Assembly: GCA_964390495.1 (NCBI GenBank)
Contig: CAYMIN010000009.1
Span: 1-64,000, forward strand
Direction: 5' to 3'
From: UBA11051 sp964390495
GTDB taxonomy: Bacteria > Armatimonadota > Zipacnadia > Zipacnadales > UBA11051
Length of the DNA: 64,000 bases
Shown here: piece after piece, positions 16,710 through 25,990 of the stretch
Numbering within the stretch: position 1 is the stretch's first letter
Layout: each line of letters opens with the position of its first letter
Notes under the pieces: model-generated
What the model was told of the DNA's origin: nothing
Seen by the model: only the letters and a program-made list of their open reading frames with translations
Database searches by the model: none
Position numbers and translations under genes: made by a program

Positions 16710-16866
16710 GTGGGCGCGGATAGAAGTAATTCACCTCTACGATGGGATCGGATGCGTTACCGTAAACGTACATTCCCACGTACCGACCTGCCACTAGGCC
16801 TACCGCCACTTGCTATTGCTCCACTGTCACTTGCATCCAGCGACCTCAAGGGAAGGGACGGATATC

Positions 16867-17532
16867 ATGCCGGGGCGGAACCGTTTTCTTGACGGCCTGC
16901 AGCGGGTCATGCGTGCCTTCGCGCCGAGCGAAGAGAACTTCTTTGAGCTGTTCGAGGCTCTGGGCGACAAGGCCCTGGCGGCCGCCGAGTGCCTCGACGA
17001 TGTCATGCAGAGGTTCCACCGTTTGCCGCTAGCTGTAGAGAGAATCGAGGACATCGAGCACGAGGCCGACGAGATCGTCCACGAGGTAGTCAGGCGGCTC
17101 AACACCACCTTCGTCACCCCCGCCTTGTTCGACCGCGAGGACATCTACCGCGTTGCCGAACGCCTCGACGACATCATTGACCAAACCAAAGGCGCCATTG
17201 ACCGCCTACAGCTTTTCAAGATTGAGAAGCCCACCGACAGGTGCAAAGAGCTGGTGAAAATCTTCGTGCAAGCGGCAGAGTGTCTGCAGAGCAACATGCA
17301 CAACCTGGCCGGGCTCAAACCCACAGACTGCGAATACGTTGCCGAGGTCAACACTCTGGAGAACCAGGCTGATGTGGTCAACCGGGCGGCCATGAGCGAG
17401 CTGTTCCAGTACGAAGGCGACCCCCGTCAGATCATGAAATGGCTGCAGATTTACCAATTCATCGAAGAGGCGATTGATAGCTGCGAGGCGGCAGTCAATT
17501 TCGTCGAGGCAGTGGTGGTGAAGAATGCCTGA
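16867..17532 (+). CDS. DUF47 family PhoU-like protein (Pit accessory protein)
   Basis: A 221-residue all-helical protein of the DUF47 family, related to PhoU. It has repeated acidic helix segments such as EDIEHEADEIVHEV and AERLDDIIDQTKG, which in PhoU-like proteins bind metal clusters. DUF47 proteins are usually encoded directly before Pit phosphate permeases and are thought to control them; that is the arrangement here, with an 8-bp overlap. I chose ATG 16867 because it has AAGGGACGG upstream and yields the usual family length; the frame is open to 16810. Confidence 0.9.
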   Translation: MPGRNRFLDGLQRVMRAFAPSEENFFELFEALGDKALAAAECLDDVMQRFHRLPLAVERIEDIEHEADEIVHEVVRRLNTTFVTPALFDREDIYRVAERLDDIIDQTKGAIDRLQLFKIEKPTDRCKELVKIFVQAAECLQSNMHNLAGLKPTDCEYVAEVNTLENQADVVNRAAMSELFQYEGDPRQIMKWLQIYQFIEEAIDSCEAAVNFVEAVVVKNA

Positions 17533-18559
17533 CCTGCCGATCTGGGTCTGGGTGACCGTCGCGGTGGCCCTGACCTTCGACTTCATGAACGGATTTCACG
17601 ATACGGCCAACGCGATTGCCACTTCCGTGCTTACCCGGGCCTTGAGTATCCGTCAGGCGATTGTGTTCGCATCAGGCCTCAATTTCCTGGGTGCGGTGGT
17701 AAGCGTCAGGGTCGCCGCAACCATTGGCAAGGGCATCGTGGACCCGGCCGATACCTCGCATACGGTAGTGCTGGCCGCTTTGCTCGGGGGCATTACTTGG
17801 CTGCTCATCACCTGGTATCTGGGCTTGCCGACGAGTTGCTCTCACGCTCTCGTTGGCGGAGTGATTGGAGCTGTACTGGCTGACCATACGACCCTTCAGG
17901 CCGGTGGCGGCATGCTGGGCTGGGGTGTTAACTACGGTGTGCTACAATACGCGGGGCTGACCAAGATATTCGTGTCTCTGCTACTGTCCCCGATATTCGG
18001 TGTGATCGTCGGTGTCGCGCTGATGATTACTCTGTTGCACATCTTCGGCCACTGCGCCCCGGCGGCGCTCAACCGCCATTTCAAGCGTTTCCAGATCATG
18101 TCCGCAGGCTTTATGGCCTTCAGCCACGGCTCCAACGACGCCCAGCAAGTCATGGGCATCATCACTCTTACACTGGTTGCGAGCGGAGCTCTAGGCACCT
18201 TTATAGTCCCCTTCTGGGTCAAGGTGTGCTCGGCCACTGCTATGGCTCTGGGCACGGCCGCCGGCGGCTGGCGGATCATTAAAACAGTCGGCCGCAAGGT
18301 GATGGAACTGAAGCCGATCCACGGTTTTGCCGCCGAGACGGCTGCAGCCTCAGTCATCCAGTTCGCGACGCACTTCGGCGCTCCGGTCAGCACCACTCAC
18401 GTCATCTCCACCGCCATAATGGGCGTGGGCCTATCTCACCGACTCACGGCGGTGAGATGGGGCGTAGTGGGGCAGATCGTCGGCGCTTGGATACTGACGC
18501 TCCCGATGTCTATGTTCTTCGGCGCGCTGGCTCACTGGATAATCCACAACTGGCTGTAA
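17525..18559 (+). CDS. pit: Inorganic phosphate transporter, Pit family
   Basis: A 344-residue multi-pass membrane protein with the Pit signatures MNGFHDTANAIATSVLT near the N-terminus and the inverted repeat FSHGSNDAQQVMGII in the second half. About ten transmembrane segments are visible. Pit carriers move metal-phosphate complexes with protons or sodium. It overlaps the DUF47 gene by 8 bp, so stoichiometry is probably coupled. The short 23-bp gap to the next gene leaves read-through into the ketosynthase genes possible. Confidence 0.92.
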   Translation: MPDLPIWVWVTVAVALTFDFMNGFHDTANAIATSVLTRALSIRQAIVFASGLNFLGAVVSVRVAATIGKGIVDPADTSHTVVLAALLGGITWLLITWYLGLPTSCSHALVGGVIGAVLADHTTLQAGGGMLGWGVNYGVLQYAGLTKIFVSLLLSPIFGVIVGVALMITLLHIFGHCAPAALNRHFKRFQIMSAGFMAFSHGSNDAQQVMGIITLTLVASGALGTFIVPFWVKVCSATAMALGTAAGGWRIIKTVGRKVMELKPIHGFAAETAAASVIQFATHFGAPVSTTHVISTAIMGVGLSHRLTAVRWGVVGQIVGAWILTLPMSMFFGALAHWIIHNWL

Positions 18560-18582
18560 ACTCCGCACACAGGCGATGAGCG

Positions 18583-19809
18583 ATGCAGGCCAGGCTGTAC
18601 CATGTTGCCATAACCGGGCTCGGGGTCGTCAGCCCTTTGGGCAGCGGCGCCAGTACCCTCTGGGAGGGTTTGCTGGCCGGCTGTCGCGGTCTCACTAGCC
18701 TGACCAAATTCGACCCCACCGGCCTGCGCAACCAGAAGGCCGGCCAGGTTAATGACTGGCAATTCGACCCCGCTGAATATGGCCTCCAGCAAGCGCCTGA
18801 CGAGGCCACCCAGTTTCTGCTCGCTGCGGCGCACGAGGCGGTCGCCGATGCCGGTCTCGATGACCGTTTGCACCCAGGCGCGGAGCCTGTCGCGCAGGCA
18901 GGGGCAGTGCTGGGGACCAACTTCGGCGGCGCTGCTTCGTGGGAGAGCTACATCAACGGAGTACTGGTCGGCCGGCCCTCACCCACGGCTTTCGAGCAAT
19001 TTAGCTTCCACGAGGCGCTATCCCTGCTATCCAGCAGCTTCGCCCTCAGTGGCCCCTGCAGCCAGCTCTCCATGGCCTGCGCCTCCGGAACTGCCGCTAT
19101 CGGCTACGGAGCCGAGCTGATACGAACCGGCCAGGCCGAGCTGGTGCTGGTCGGCGGCTACGATGCCCTGGCTCCCAGTATTCTCAGCGGGCTAAGCCTA
19201 CTCCGCACCATGACCGATGACGACCTCTATCCGTTTTCGGCCAACCGCAGTGGGACCCTTTTCGGTGAGGGCGCGGGCGTGCTGGTGCTGGAGAACCTGC
19301 AGCGCGCCCACCAACGCCGCGTGCGCTGCTACGGCGAAGTCTTGGGGGCGTGGCAGAACAACAATGCTTACCACCTGACCGCCCCCGATGCCGGCGGTGC
19401 CGGTATGGCACGAGCCTTGCGGGGAGCGCTGCAGGTAGCGGGAATTGCCCCTGAGGACCTGGATCACATCAACGCCCACGGCACCGGGACAGAGTACCAC
19501 GATGTGGCCGAGACCGAGGCGATCAAGGCCGTCCTCGGCCCGGCCGCTTACGACATAACCGTGGTGTCCATAAAGGGGGCTATCTCGCATCTGATGGGGG
19601 CAGCCGGGGCCGTCGAGGGTGTTGTGACAGCTCTAGCGCTCTTCCATCAGATGGTGCCGCCTACCACCAATTACGGCGATCCGGACCCGGCCTGTGACCT
19701 GGACTACGTTACCACCGGCGCGCGCCGCCAGCCTATCAAACACGCGGCCTCGCTCTCAGCCGGCATCGGCGGCGATAACGCGTGTGTGGTCCTGGGCCGG
19801 CTTATCTAG
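18583..19809 (+). CDS. Beta-ketoacyl synthase (KAS II/FabF-like) with intact catalytic triad
   Basis: A 408-residue thiolase-fold condensing enzyme. The nucleophile is Cys 166 in MACASGTAAIGYG, and the two histidines are His 299 in NAHGTGTEYHD and His 336 in KGAISHLMGAAGA. It therefore has the full Cys-His-His set for decarboxylative Claisen condensation of an acyl primer with malonyl-thioester. The length is that of a single KAS domain, with no attached acyltransferase or ACP. No ACP gene is nearby. A second, degenerate ketosynthase follows after 139 bp, so the two may form a heterodimer like KS-alpha/chain-length factor pairs. Confidence 0.9.
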   Translation: MQARLYHVAITGLGVVSPLGSGASTLWEGLLAGCRGLTSLTKFDPTGLRNQKAGQVNDWQFDPAEYGLQQAPDEATQFLLAAAHEAVADAGLDDRLHPGAEPVAQAGAVLGTNFGGAASWESYINGVLVGRPSPTAFEQFSFHEALSLLSSSFALSGPCSQLSMACASGTAAIGYGAELIRTGQAELVLVGGYDALAPSILSGLSLLRTMTDDDLYPFSANRSGTLFGEGAGVLVLENLQRAHQRRVRCYGEVLGAWQNNNAYHLTAPDAGGAGMARALRGALQVAGIAPEDLDHINAHGTGTEYHDVAETEAIKAVLGPAAYDITVVSIKGAISHLMGAAGAVEGVVTALALFHQMVPPTTNYGDPDPACDLDYVTTGARRQPIKHAASLSAGIGGDNACVVLGRLI

Positions 19810-19925
19810 CAACGCGTAGCTCGGCCTGCCCTGAGCTTGTCGAAGGACAGGTGAGAACGCGGTTCACCGCGTTCTCAGCTTCCAGCTCGAGGTCATTGCC
19901 GTGATTACACTGTGCCATTTCACTC
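19810..19925. repeat. Intergenic palindromic repeat, copy 3 (carrying an inserted 53-bp hairpin element)
   Basis: The core GCGTAGCTCGG/GCTTCCAGCTCGAGG of copies 1, 2 and 5 is split by 53 bp at 19825-19877. The inserted piece holds two inverted repeats: CCTGCCC..GGACAGG around CTTGTCGAAG, and a perfect 12-bp stem TGAGAACGCGGT/ACCGCGTTCTCA with a 2-base loop. It lies between the two ketosynthase genes. Confidence 0.82.
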
Positions 19926-19948
19926 GGGGATAATCCAGACTACAGACT

Positions 19949-20953
19949 GTGAAAAACGCATCGTCTCAAAACCAGCGCATAGTCATCAGCGGAGCCGCAC
20001 CGATTGCCTCCGTCGGCATCGGGCGCGAGGACTTCTTAGAGGGCCTGCGCGAAAACCGCGCGGGCCTCGGCGCCTCGCAACGCCTGACTGATGCCGGCGG
20101 CTTCGCACAGGTGGCGGAGTGCCGCGACTTTGTGGTCGAGGACTATCTGGAGAGCAAGAAGACCTACCTCGACCGCTGCTCGGAGCTGGCGCTGGCGGCT
20201 GCGGCCCTGGCCTTCGCGGACGCCGGACTGGTCTGGTCGGAACTGGATGGCGAGCGGATCGGCCTATGCCTGGGCACCGCCTACGGCTGTCTCGAATCCA
20301 TGACCAATCACACAGCGCGGGTGCAGGCCAAGGGCTTGCGTTTCGGCTCGCCGATGATCTTCACCCACACAATGCCCAACTCACCCACGGCGCTGGTGGC
20401 CATCGAGTACGGTATCCACGGGCCGGCTGGGACCTTTTGCGCCGGCAGCATAGCGGCGGCCTGTGCGCTGGAGTTCGCCCTGCGCCGCCTCAAGAGCGGA
20501 GATGCCGACTTTGTACTGGCCGGCGGCTGTGAGGCACTGAGTGTCGCGCTGCTTGGCGGCCTGGGCGGCCCCGAGCGACTCGGGCCGGATTTCGTACCGG
20601 GTGAGGGCGCCTGCCTATTCGTCCTGGAGCGCATGCACACGGCAGCGGCCAGAGGTGCTGAGATGCTAGCCGAGATCGCCGCTGTCGGTCTGGCGGTGGC
20701 TACCGAAGCCAATCCCGACGCCGCTCTGGACGCCGCGTGCGCGCAAGCCGCTCTGACCGACAGGCCCGCGATATTCGCCCCGCCCGCCGCATACGGCCAC
20801 ACCTTCGGCACCTCAGTGGCTCTGGACATTTGTGCGGCACTCGGTAGTTTGAAATCGGATGCGAGCTGCGATTGCATCGCCATAACCGGCCGCAGCGGCC
20901 TTACCGGCACTCATGCGCCGGCCGCTGCTGTCATCATCCGGAGCCTAACATGA
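19949..20953 (+). CDS. Degenerate beta-ketoacyl synthase (chain-length-factor-like)
   Basis: A 334-residue ketosynthase-fold protein, about 70 residues shorter than its neighbour. The nucleophile region is kept (GTFCAGSIAAAC, Cys 164) and the second histidine is present in AYGHTFGTS (His 284), but the HGTGT segment is missing: the sequence passes from LAVATEANPDAA straight to AALTDRPAIF. With one catalytic His lost it is probably not an independent condensing enzyme and may act like a chain-length factor paired with the preceding KAS. The start is GTG 19949, without a strong ribosome site. It overlaps the next gene by 4 bp (ATGA). Confidence 0.8.
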   Translation: MKNASSQNQRIVISGAAPIASVGIGREDFLEGLRENRAGLGASQRLTDAGGFAQVAECRDFVVEDYLESKKTYLDRCSELALAAAALAFADAGLVWSELDGERIGLCLGTAYGCLESMTNHTARVQAKGLRFGSPMIFTHTMPNSPTALVAIEYGIHGPAGTFCAGSIAAACALEFALRRLKSGDADFVLAGGCEALSVALLGGLGGPERLGPDFVPGEGACLFVLERMHTAAARGAEMLAEIAAVGLAVATEANPDAALDAACAQAALTDRPAIFAPPAAYGHTFGTSVALDICAALGSLKSDASCDCIAITGRSGLTGTHAPAAAVIIRSLT

Positions 20954-21930
20954 GCTATCCAGCCAAGGAGTTAATCGCCCATTATCGGCTGATGGTCACC
21001 ATCAGGGAGTTTGAGGAGGCTCTGGATGACCTCTTCAGTCAGGGACTAATCACCGGCACCGCGCACTTCTGCCGAGGCCAGGAAGCCTGTGCGGTGGGAG
21101 CCGTCGCGGCGCTGGAAGCCTCTGATTTGGTGACATCGAATCATCGCGGGCACGGCCATTTCATCGCCAAAGGCGCGGAACCGGGGCGGCTGATGGCTGA
21201 GCTGATGGGCAAGCGGGCCGGCTATTCCGGCGGGCGCGGCGGCTCCCAGCACATGGCTGCCTTTGACCTCGGCTTCCTGGGCTCCAACGGAATAACTGCC
21301 GGTATGATACCGATCGCGACCGGGGCCGCAATGACCCAGAAGCTCAAGCAGACCGGCCGCGTCGTACTATGCTTCTTCGGCGACGGGGCTTGCGCTCAGG
21401 GCGCCTTTCACGAGGCGATCAACATGGGGGCGCTCTGGGAGCTGCCTATCGTCTATTTCCTTGAGAACAATCTCTACGCAATGAGCACGCATGTCGGCGA
21501 GAATTTCAAGATCACGGAGCTCGTGCAGTTCGCTGACGCATACGGTCTGGCGGGGGTCAGCGTTGATGGCAATGACTACTTCGCAGTGCGAGCGACGGTC
21601 ACTGAGGCTGTGAGCCTGGCCCGCTCCGGAGCCGGGCCGACGCTCATCGAGGCCCGCACCTACCGCATGTGCGGACACTCCAAGAGCGATGACTGCGAAT
21701 ACCGGTCTGATGAAGAAGAGCGAACCTGGGCGGCCCGGGACCCGCTGCTAGTCATGAAAAGCCGGCTCATTGCCGACAGCATTATGGATGAAGCGACGGC
21801 GGCAGCAGCCGAGCAGCGAGCTGCCGACGATGTTGCAACGGCGATTGAGTTCGCCCGCCAAGCATCCGAACCTGACCCTGATACGCTCACCGAGGGGCTT
21901 TTCGCTGCTTCATACCTCAAGGCTCGGTAG
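20950..21930 (+). CDS. Second 2-oxoacid dehydrogenase E1 alpha subunit
   Basis: A 326-residue E1 alpha paralogue of the protein at 8379, with SNHRGHGHFIAKG, SGGRGGSQHM and the ThDP motif from GDGACAQG (near residue 142) to LENNLYAMS. Its C-terminal part YRMCGHSKSDDCEYR corresponds to the phosphorylation-loop and lipoyl-contact region. No second E1 beta lies beside it, so it would have to share the beta subunit at 9439 or one encoded elsewhere. Translation is coupled to the degenerate ketosynthase through ATGA. The context ties a ThDP enzyme to ketosynthases, which is unusual. Confidence 0.9.
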   Translation: MSYPAKELIAHYRLMVTIREFEEALDDLFSQGLITGTAHFCRGQEACAVGAVAALEASDLVTSNHRGHGHFIAKGAEPGRLMAELMGKRAGYSGGRGGSQHMAAFDLGFLGSNGITAGMIPIATGAAMTQKLKQTGRVVLCFFGDGACAQGAFHEAINMGALWELPIVYFLENNLYAMSTHVGENFKITELVQFADAYGLAGVSVDGNDYFAVRATVTEAVSLARSGAGPTLIEARTYRMCGHSKSDDCEYRSDEEERTWAARDPLLVMKSRLIADSIMDEATAAAAEQRAADDVATAIEFARQASEPDPDTLTEGLFAASYLKAR

Positions 21931-22089
21931 CTCTAAATACCACGCACGACCCCGCTGGGCGCAGAAGTAGCGATTCACCGAGGATTATATGAGGCGGTAT
22001 GGAATGTTCTCATCGTCAACCGATAAAAATCTGCCGCAATTTTTGACCAAACACATCTAACTGAATCGGGTCACTATGGAGGGCTTCTG

Positions 22090-25000
22090 ATGCATTCATC
22101 TTACCAGGGTAACACTCTGCTGTTTAGGCTCGTTGCAGTAATGCTGTTTGTGCTGCTTTACCCGATATGCGTTGCCGCAGCCCCGGGCATCGGCGTCGCC
22201 TTTTTCGCCAATGCGACCCCCAACTGCCCCGCGCCTGAGGGCTTCGCGGCCAGTGACTGGGAATGGCGCCCGCTGTATGTGAGCAACTCCGGAAGCTTCG
22301 CTATGCCGCAGAACCCGAACCTCATCGGCAAACCGTTCCACTGGCAAAGTACGGTCGCGTGGAAGAACCACATGGGCGCTTCCCCGTGGGGCAACAGCGC
22401 GGATTTCGCGCACGACGGTCTGCCCTCGGGTGTGTGGCGCAGGTATTCGGAGACACTCTATCATCAAGTGAACGGTGCGGTCATCCCCAACCCGCAGGCG
22501 GTCCCGGGCTATGATGTACCGGATTACTATTTCCAGCACTACGGTGCAGGGGGCACGATGTCGGCCGACCAGCTCCCCACCAACTGGTATCTCGATCCGA
22601 TGAAGCGGTGGTTGGTCTGGTCGGCACTCACTGCTTCGGACGGAATTAGTAATTGGGGTGCGTATCAGGACATCAGCGGAATGTACAGCTTCGAGAAATG
22701 GGAAGGCGGGGAGGCCCGTACCCTGCAGTGCGGAGCGCGGATGGGCTCCGGTGGTGCGGGGCTCTTTGCCGGGCTGCTGGTCGCTGAGTATGCTCTGACT
22801 ATCGCCTATGACCAGCAGGTGCAAGCCCTCAACCAACAGGTCGCGGCCTACCGTGCAGCCCAGATGCCCACCGAGCACGACTACTATGGCATTGATGACC
22901 CGTCGCTCGGTCAGCGGATCGTCGTCCGGCGCAAAGTCCCCAACTTTGCCATTCCTTCGGGCTGCGACTCGGGAATTGCGCCCACCCGCAACAGCCAGGG
23001 AAGTGTGGGTATTCGCACTCCGGAGCTGACGGCACCGCAGTCCGGAGAGGCCTCACAATCCAAGGCCGTGACCTTCAACGAGAGCTTCACCACCGCGACG
23101 GTGCCGTTCCAGTTCAGCATCGAGCCGTCCTGTGAATCCGGCACTCCGTCATCGCAGTTCAGCGGCCGTTTCTCCCTCCGCCTGCACGAATATGGCGGCG
23201 GATGGCATGAGGTCCCCATCGCCGGCGTGAAGGCCGGCCAGTGGATCAGCCCCTGGAGCTACGTGCAGGACCGCGACACGGCCCCAAGCTGGAACAGCAC
23301 CAATAACGCTGGTGAGGCAGTCTCGACCCAGGTCAGCACCAGTGGCACGAACTCATTGGCCCTCGCCTGGTCGGGCGAGGTGATTGTGCGAGCGTATGAC
23401 TGGGGCGTCAGTCACTTCGATAAGCTGGAGGTGAAGGCCACCGTTTCGGCCAAGGGCGCCGCGGGTGGAGAGACCACCAAGGCCCGAGGCTGGCTGTCGG
23501 TGCAACCGCTGTTCACCCGCAACATCGCCCAGGCGGGGCCGTGGGCGTCAAAGCAGCCCGGCCAGTCGGTTACCTTCTCGGCGGATACCAGCGTCATCCC
23601 AAGCAACGCCACCGCCACCACCTATACATGGACTTTCCCTGACGGCTCGACCCAGACCGGCAGCAGCGCCAGCTACACCTTCAACACTGCCGGCATCTAT
23701 GATGTCAAGCTGAAGGTGGACCCGACCGTGCCCGATGTCGCACCCAATGCCTACCTGTTCAACGATCCGGCGGGTGGACTCTCCTATGACATCTGTCGGG
23801 TTGCGGTCGGCCAGAGCTCGAATCCGGTCGACTCGTCCGACGCGGCCACTGTGCAGTTCCAGAACGTGACTGTAACGGCCACCGCCTCGCAGATCACCGC
23901 CGATTTCACCACCAACACACCCTTACAGGCGCTGTTTTCCTGGAGAATGGCACCGCCCGATTTCGTCGGCCCGATGCCTACCGGGCTTGAGGGCTACGTG
24001 ACCGACCAGAATGCCACCACGAACCACCACCTCTCTGTCTCTGTGGACCAGGGAACGCCCTACACCCTGAGCATCTCCGTGCAACCCGGCGGATCGGGCA
24101 CCAAAGTGTACGCCCGCTACGACAACCAGCAACTCTGGAACATCATGACACCGACCAGCGGCACGGGGTCCGTGGCCCTGTCATCGAGTACCGCCCCGGT
24201 CTCGTTCTCGGTCCCGACATTCGCAGGCACTCCCGGCCAGGCGCACATCACTTGGGCAAGCGATGTCGCCACCACCACGCGCGTGCAGTGGAGCGACCAG
24301 CTAAGCAGTCCCCCAAGCAGCGCCGCTGCCGCCGGCAACTACTATGATCCCACCTACACCACTGACCACGATGTGACCATCACAGGTCTGACGCCCGGCC
24401 AGACCTATACCTTCTATCTGTCGGGCGTACCGCAAGCGAGCACCGGGCACGTCTATCTGCGACACCCCTATGCGCCGGGGTCGTCGCTTGCCCCTATCGG
24501 CTGGAGGTTCACTGTGCCGCAGTACTATGACTCCGGCAGTCGCGCGGGCGAGGCACATCCGCTGGAGTACCTGACGGCTACATCACAGGAGGGGGGAGCT
24601 TTGCAGGTCCAGGCCGTCCTCCAGCAGCCGGGCCGGATTCGCCTGAACTACCGGCCATACGGCACTGGAGACTGGACAACCGGGACCTGGACGGACGCCT
24701 CCGGCACCCAGCAGTGGTCGCTGGCTCTGTCTCAAGGGCCGTATGAGCTGGTGGTGGATTGGGAGACACTCGGTGGTCAGATCATGTCCTCGCGACCATA
24801 CGCTGTCGTGCACCAAGAGGTGGAGGAACCGCAGCCGGTGGGCTTGATCAGCGTCACTGTGGTGCGAGCCGACAATAGACAAAGACTGCAGGGCATCGGC
24901 GTATGCGTGGATACGTGGAGCAATCCGGACTTCGTAGGCGAGACCGATGCCAATGGCAACATCATCTTCCATGACATCGCGGTCGGGGAGCACACTGTTT

Positions 25001-25923
25001 TCGCCTCGGAGGCGGGCTACCATTCGGCGAATCAGACGGTCACGGTGCAGGAGGACCACGGGCACATCGTAGAACTGTGGCTTGGCATGAAATCCACCGT
25101 GTACGGCTCCATCAAGCTTGCCGCCGAGCATCGAAACGCGCGGCCACAACTGCCGAGAAAGCCCGTGGATGGCGGAGACGGCTTCTATTACGCAGACCAG
25201 ATCAACGTCTCGGCGACCCCCGGCGGACCGACTGTGCAAAGCCATCGCGAGGAAGCCGCCGGTAGCTTCGAAGCAGGTATGAAGCAACACGGCTTCTATC
25301 TGTTCGAGGACCTTGCACCGGGCGCACACACTATCAACATTTCGCTGGCCGGGTGGACCACACAACCATATACGGTAAATATCACACAGCCCGGCCAGAA
25401 GATCCGCCATGACTTCGTCATCCAGCCTGCCCAGGAGCAGCAGGGGCAGGGCCAACAGGTCGCAGTGCAGGCGAGCGCCTATTCGCCATACCGCTGCTCA
25501 CGCATCGTCGGATGGGACTGGCTGCGGAGCAACGGAGCGGCCATCACCTTCGCCTTCTCTGGCGCGGAGTTCCGGGGCTGCGATCCAGCCGGCATTCGCC
25601 TGGAGGTCGAGGCCTTGTGTACCGACAAGGCCAGCGGCGGCGCCGGCTATAGTGCCGACCTAACCTTCCACCTCAGCGCAGGATCTCAGTCACACGTATG
25701 CAAGGTAGAGATGAAAAACCCGTTCGGGCCGCCTGACCCCAATCTGAGAACCGGCAAGGGCTACACGATAAACGGCAAGAGCGGAACGATACCGGCAGCC
25801 TTGATCAACCAGGCGATCGCCACCGGGCAGCTCACAGCGGCAATCACCTGGCCCTCGGATGTGAGTCCGCAAAACCGCCATGTCGCATTCAAACAAAGCT
25901 CCCTGACACTGAAGTCGCAATAG
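22090..25923 (+). CDS. Large secreted multidomain protein (PKD, fibronectin-III and carboxypeptidase-regulatory-like domains)
   Basis: A 1277-residue protein with a signal peptide (hydrophobic FRLVAVMLFVLLYPICVAAA, cleavage near residue 30). Residues about 40-260 are rich in Trp, Tyr and Gly and resemble no family I can name. A PKD-like domain (WTFPDGSTQTGSS.SYTF..AGIYDV) spans about 491-546; a fibronectin-III-like segment with ITGLTPGQTYTFYL lies at about 701-781. A carboxypeptidase-regulatory/CNA-B-like fold (GETDANGNIIFHDIAVGEH) spans about 919-1001, and a related segment (YLFEDLAPGAHTINI) follows near 1075. No catalytic motif or C-terminal sorting signal is visible. GGAGGGC precedes ATG 22090. 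Probable role is surface binding or matrix structure. Confidence 0.75.
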   Translation: MHSSYQGNTLLFRLVAVMLFVLLYPICVAAAPGIGVAFFANATPNCPAPEGFAASDWEWRPLYVSNSGSFAMPQNPNLIGKPFHWQSTVAWKNHMGASPWGNSADFAHDGLPSGVWRRYSETLYHQVNGAVIPNPQAVPGYDVPDYYFQHYGAGGTMSADQLPTNWYLDPMKRWLVWSALTASDGISNWGAYQDISGMYSFEKWEGGEARTLQCGARMGSGGAGLFAGLLVAEYALTIAYDQQVQALNQQVAAYRAAQMPTEHDYYGIDDPSLGQRIVVRRKVPNFAIPSGCDSGIAPTRNSQGSVGIRTPELTAPQSGEASQSKAVTFNESFTTATVPFQFSIEPSCESGTPSSQFSGRFSLRLHEYGGGWHEVPIAGVKAGQWISPWSYVQDRDTAPSWNSTNNAGEAVSTQVSTSGTNSLALAWSGEVIVRAYDWGVSHFDKLEVKATVSAKGAAGGETTKARGWLSVQPLFTRNIAQAGPWASKQPGQSVTFSADTSVIPSNATATTYTWTFPDGSTQTGSSASYTFNTAGIYDVKLKVDPTVPDVAPNAYLFNDPAGGLSYDICRVAVGQSSNPVDSSDAATVQFQNVTVTATASQITADFTTNTPLQALFSWRMAPPDFVGPMPTGLEGYVTDQNATTNHHLSVSVDQGTPYTLSISVQPGGSGTKVYARYDNQQLWNIMTPTSGTGSVALSSSTAPVSFSVPTFAGTPGQAHITWASDVATTTRVQWSDQLSSPPSSAAAAGNYYDPTYTTDHDVTITGLTPGQTYTFYLSGVPQASTGHVYLRHPYAPGSSLAPIGWRFTVPQYYDSGSRAGEAHPLEYLTATSQEGGALQVQAVLQQPGRIRLNYRPYGTGDWTTGTWTDASGTQQWSLALSQGPYELVVDWETLGGQIMSSRPYAVVHQEVEEPQPVGLISVTVVRADNRQRLQGIGVCVDTWSNPDFVGETDANGNIIFHDIAVGEHTVFASEAGYHSANQTVTVQEDHGHIVELWLGMKSTVYGSIKLAAEHRNARPQLPRKPVDGGDGFYYADQINVSATPGGPTVQSHREEAAGSFEAGMKQHGFYLFEDLAPGAHTINISLAGWTTQPYTVNITQPGQKIRHDFVIQPAQEQQGQGQQVAVQASAYSPYRCSRIVGWDWLRSNGAAITFAFSGAEFRGCDPAGIRLEVEALCTDKASGGAGYSADLTFHLSAGSQSHVCKVEMKNPFGPPDPNLRTGKGYTINGKSGTIPAALINQAIATGQLTAAITWPSDVSPQNRHVAFKQSSLTLKSQ

Positions 25924-25990
25924 TGGGGACATTATGCCGATCTGAAGGGCGGTGTGTGAGGACGTAGCAGAAATATGTGGCATAGATGTC

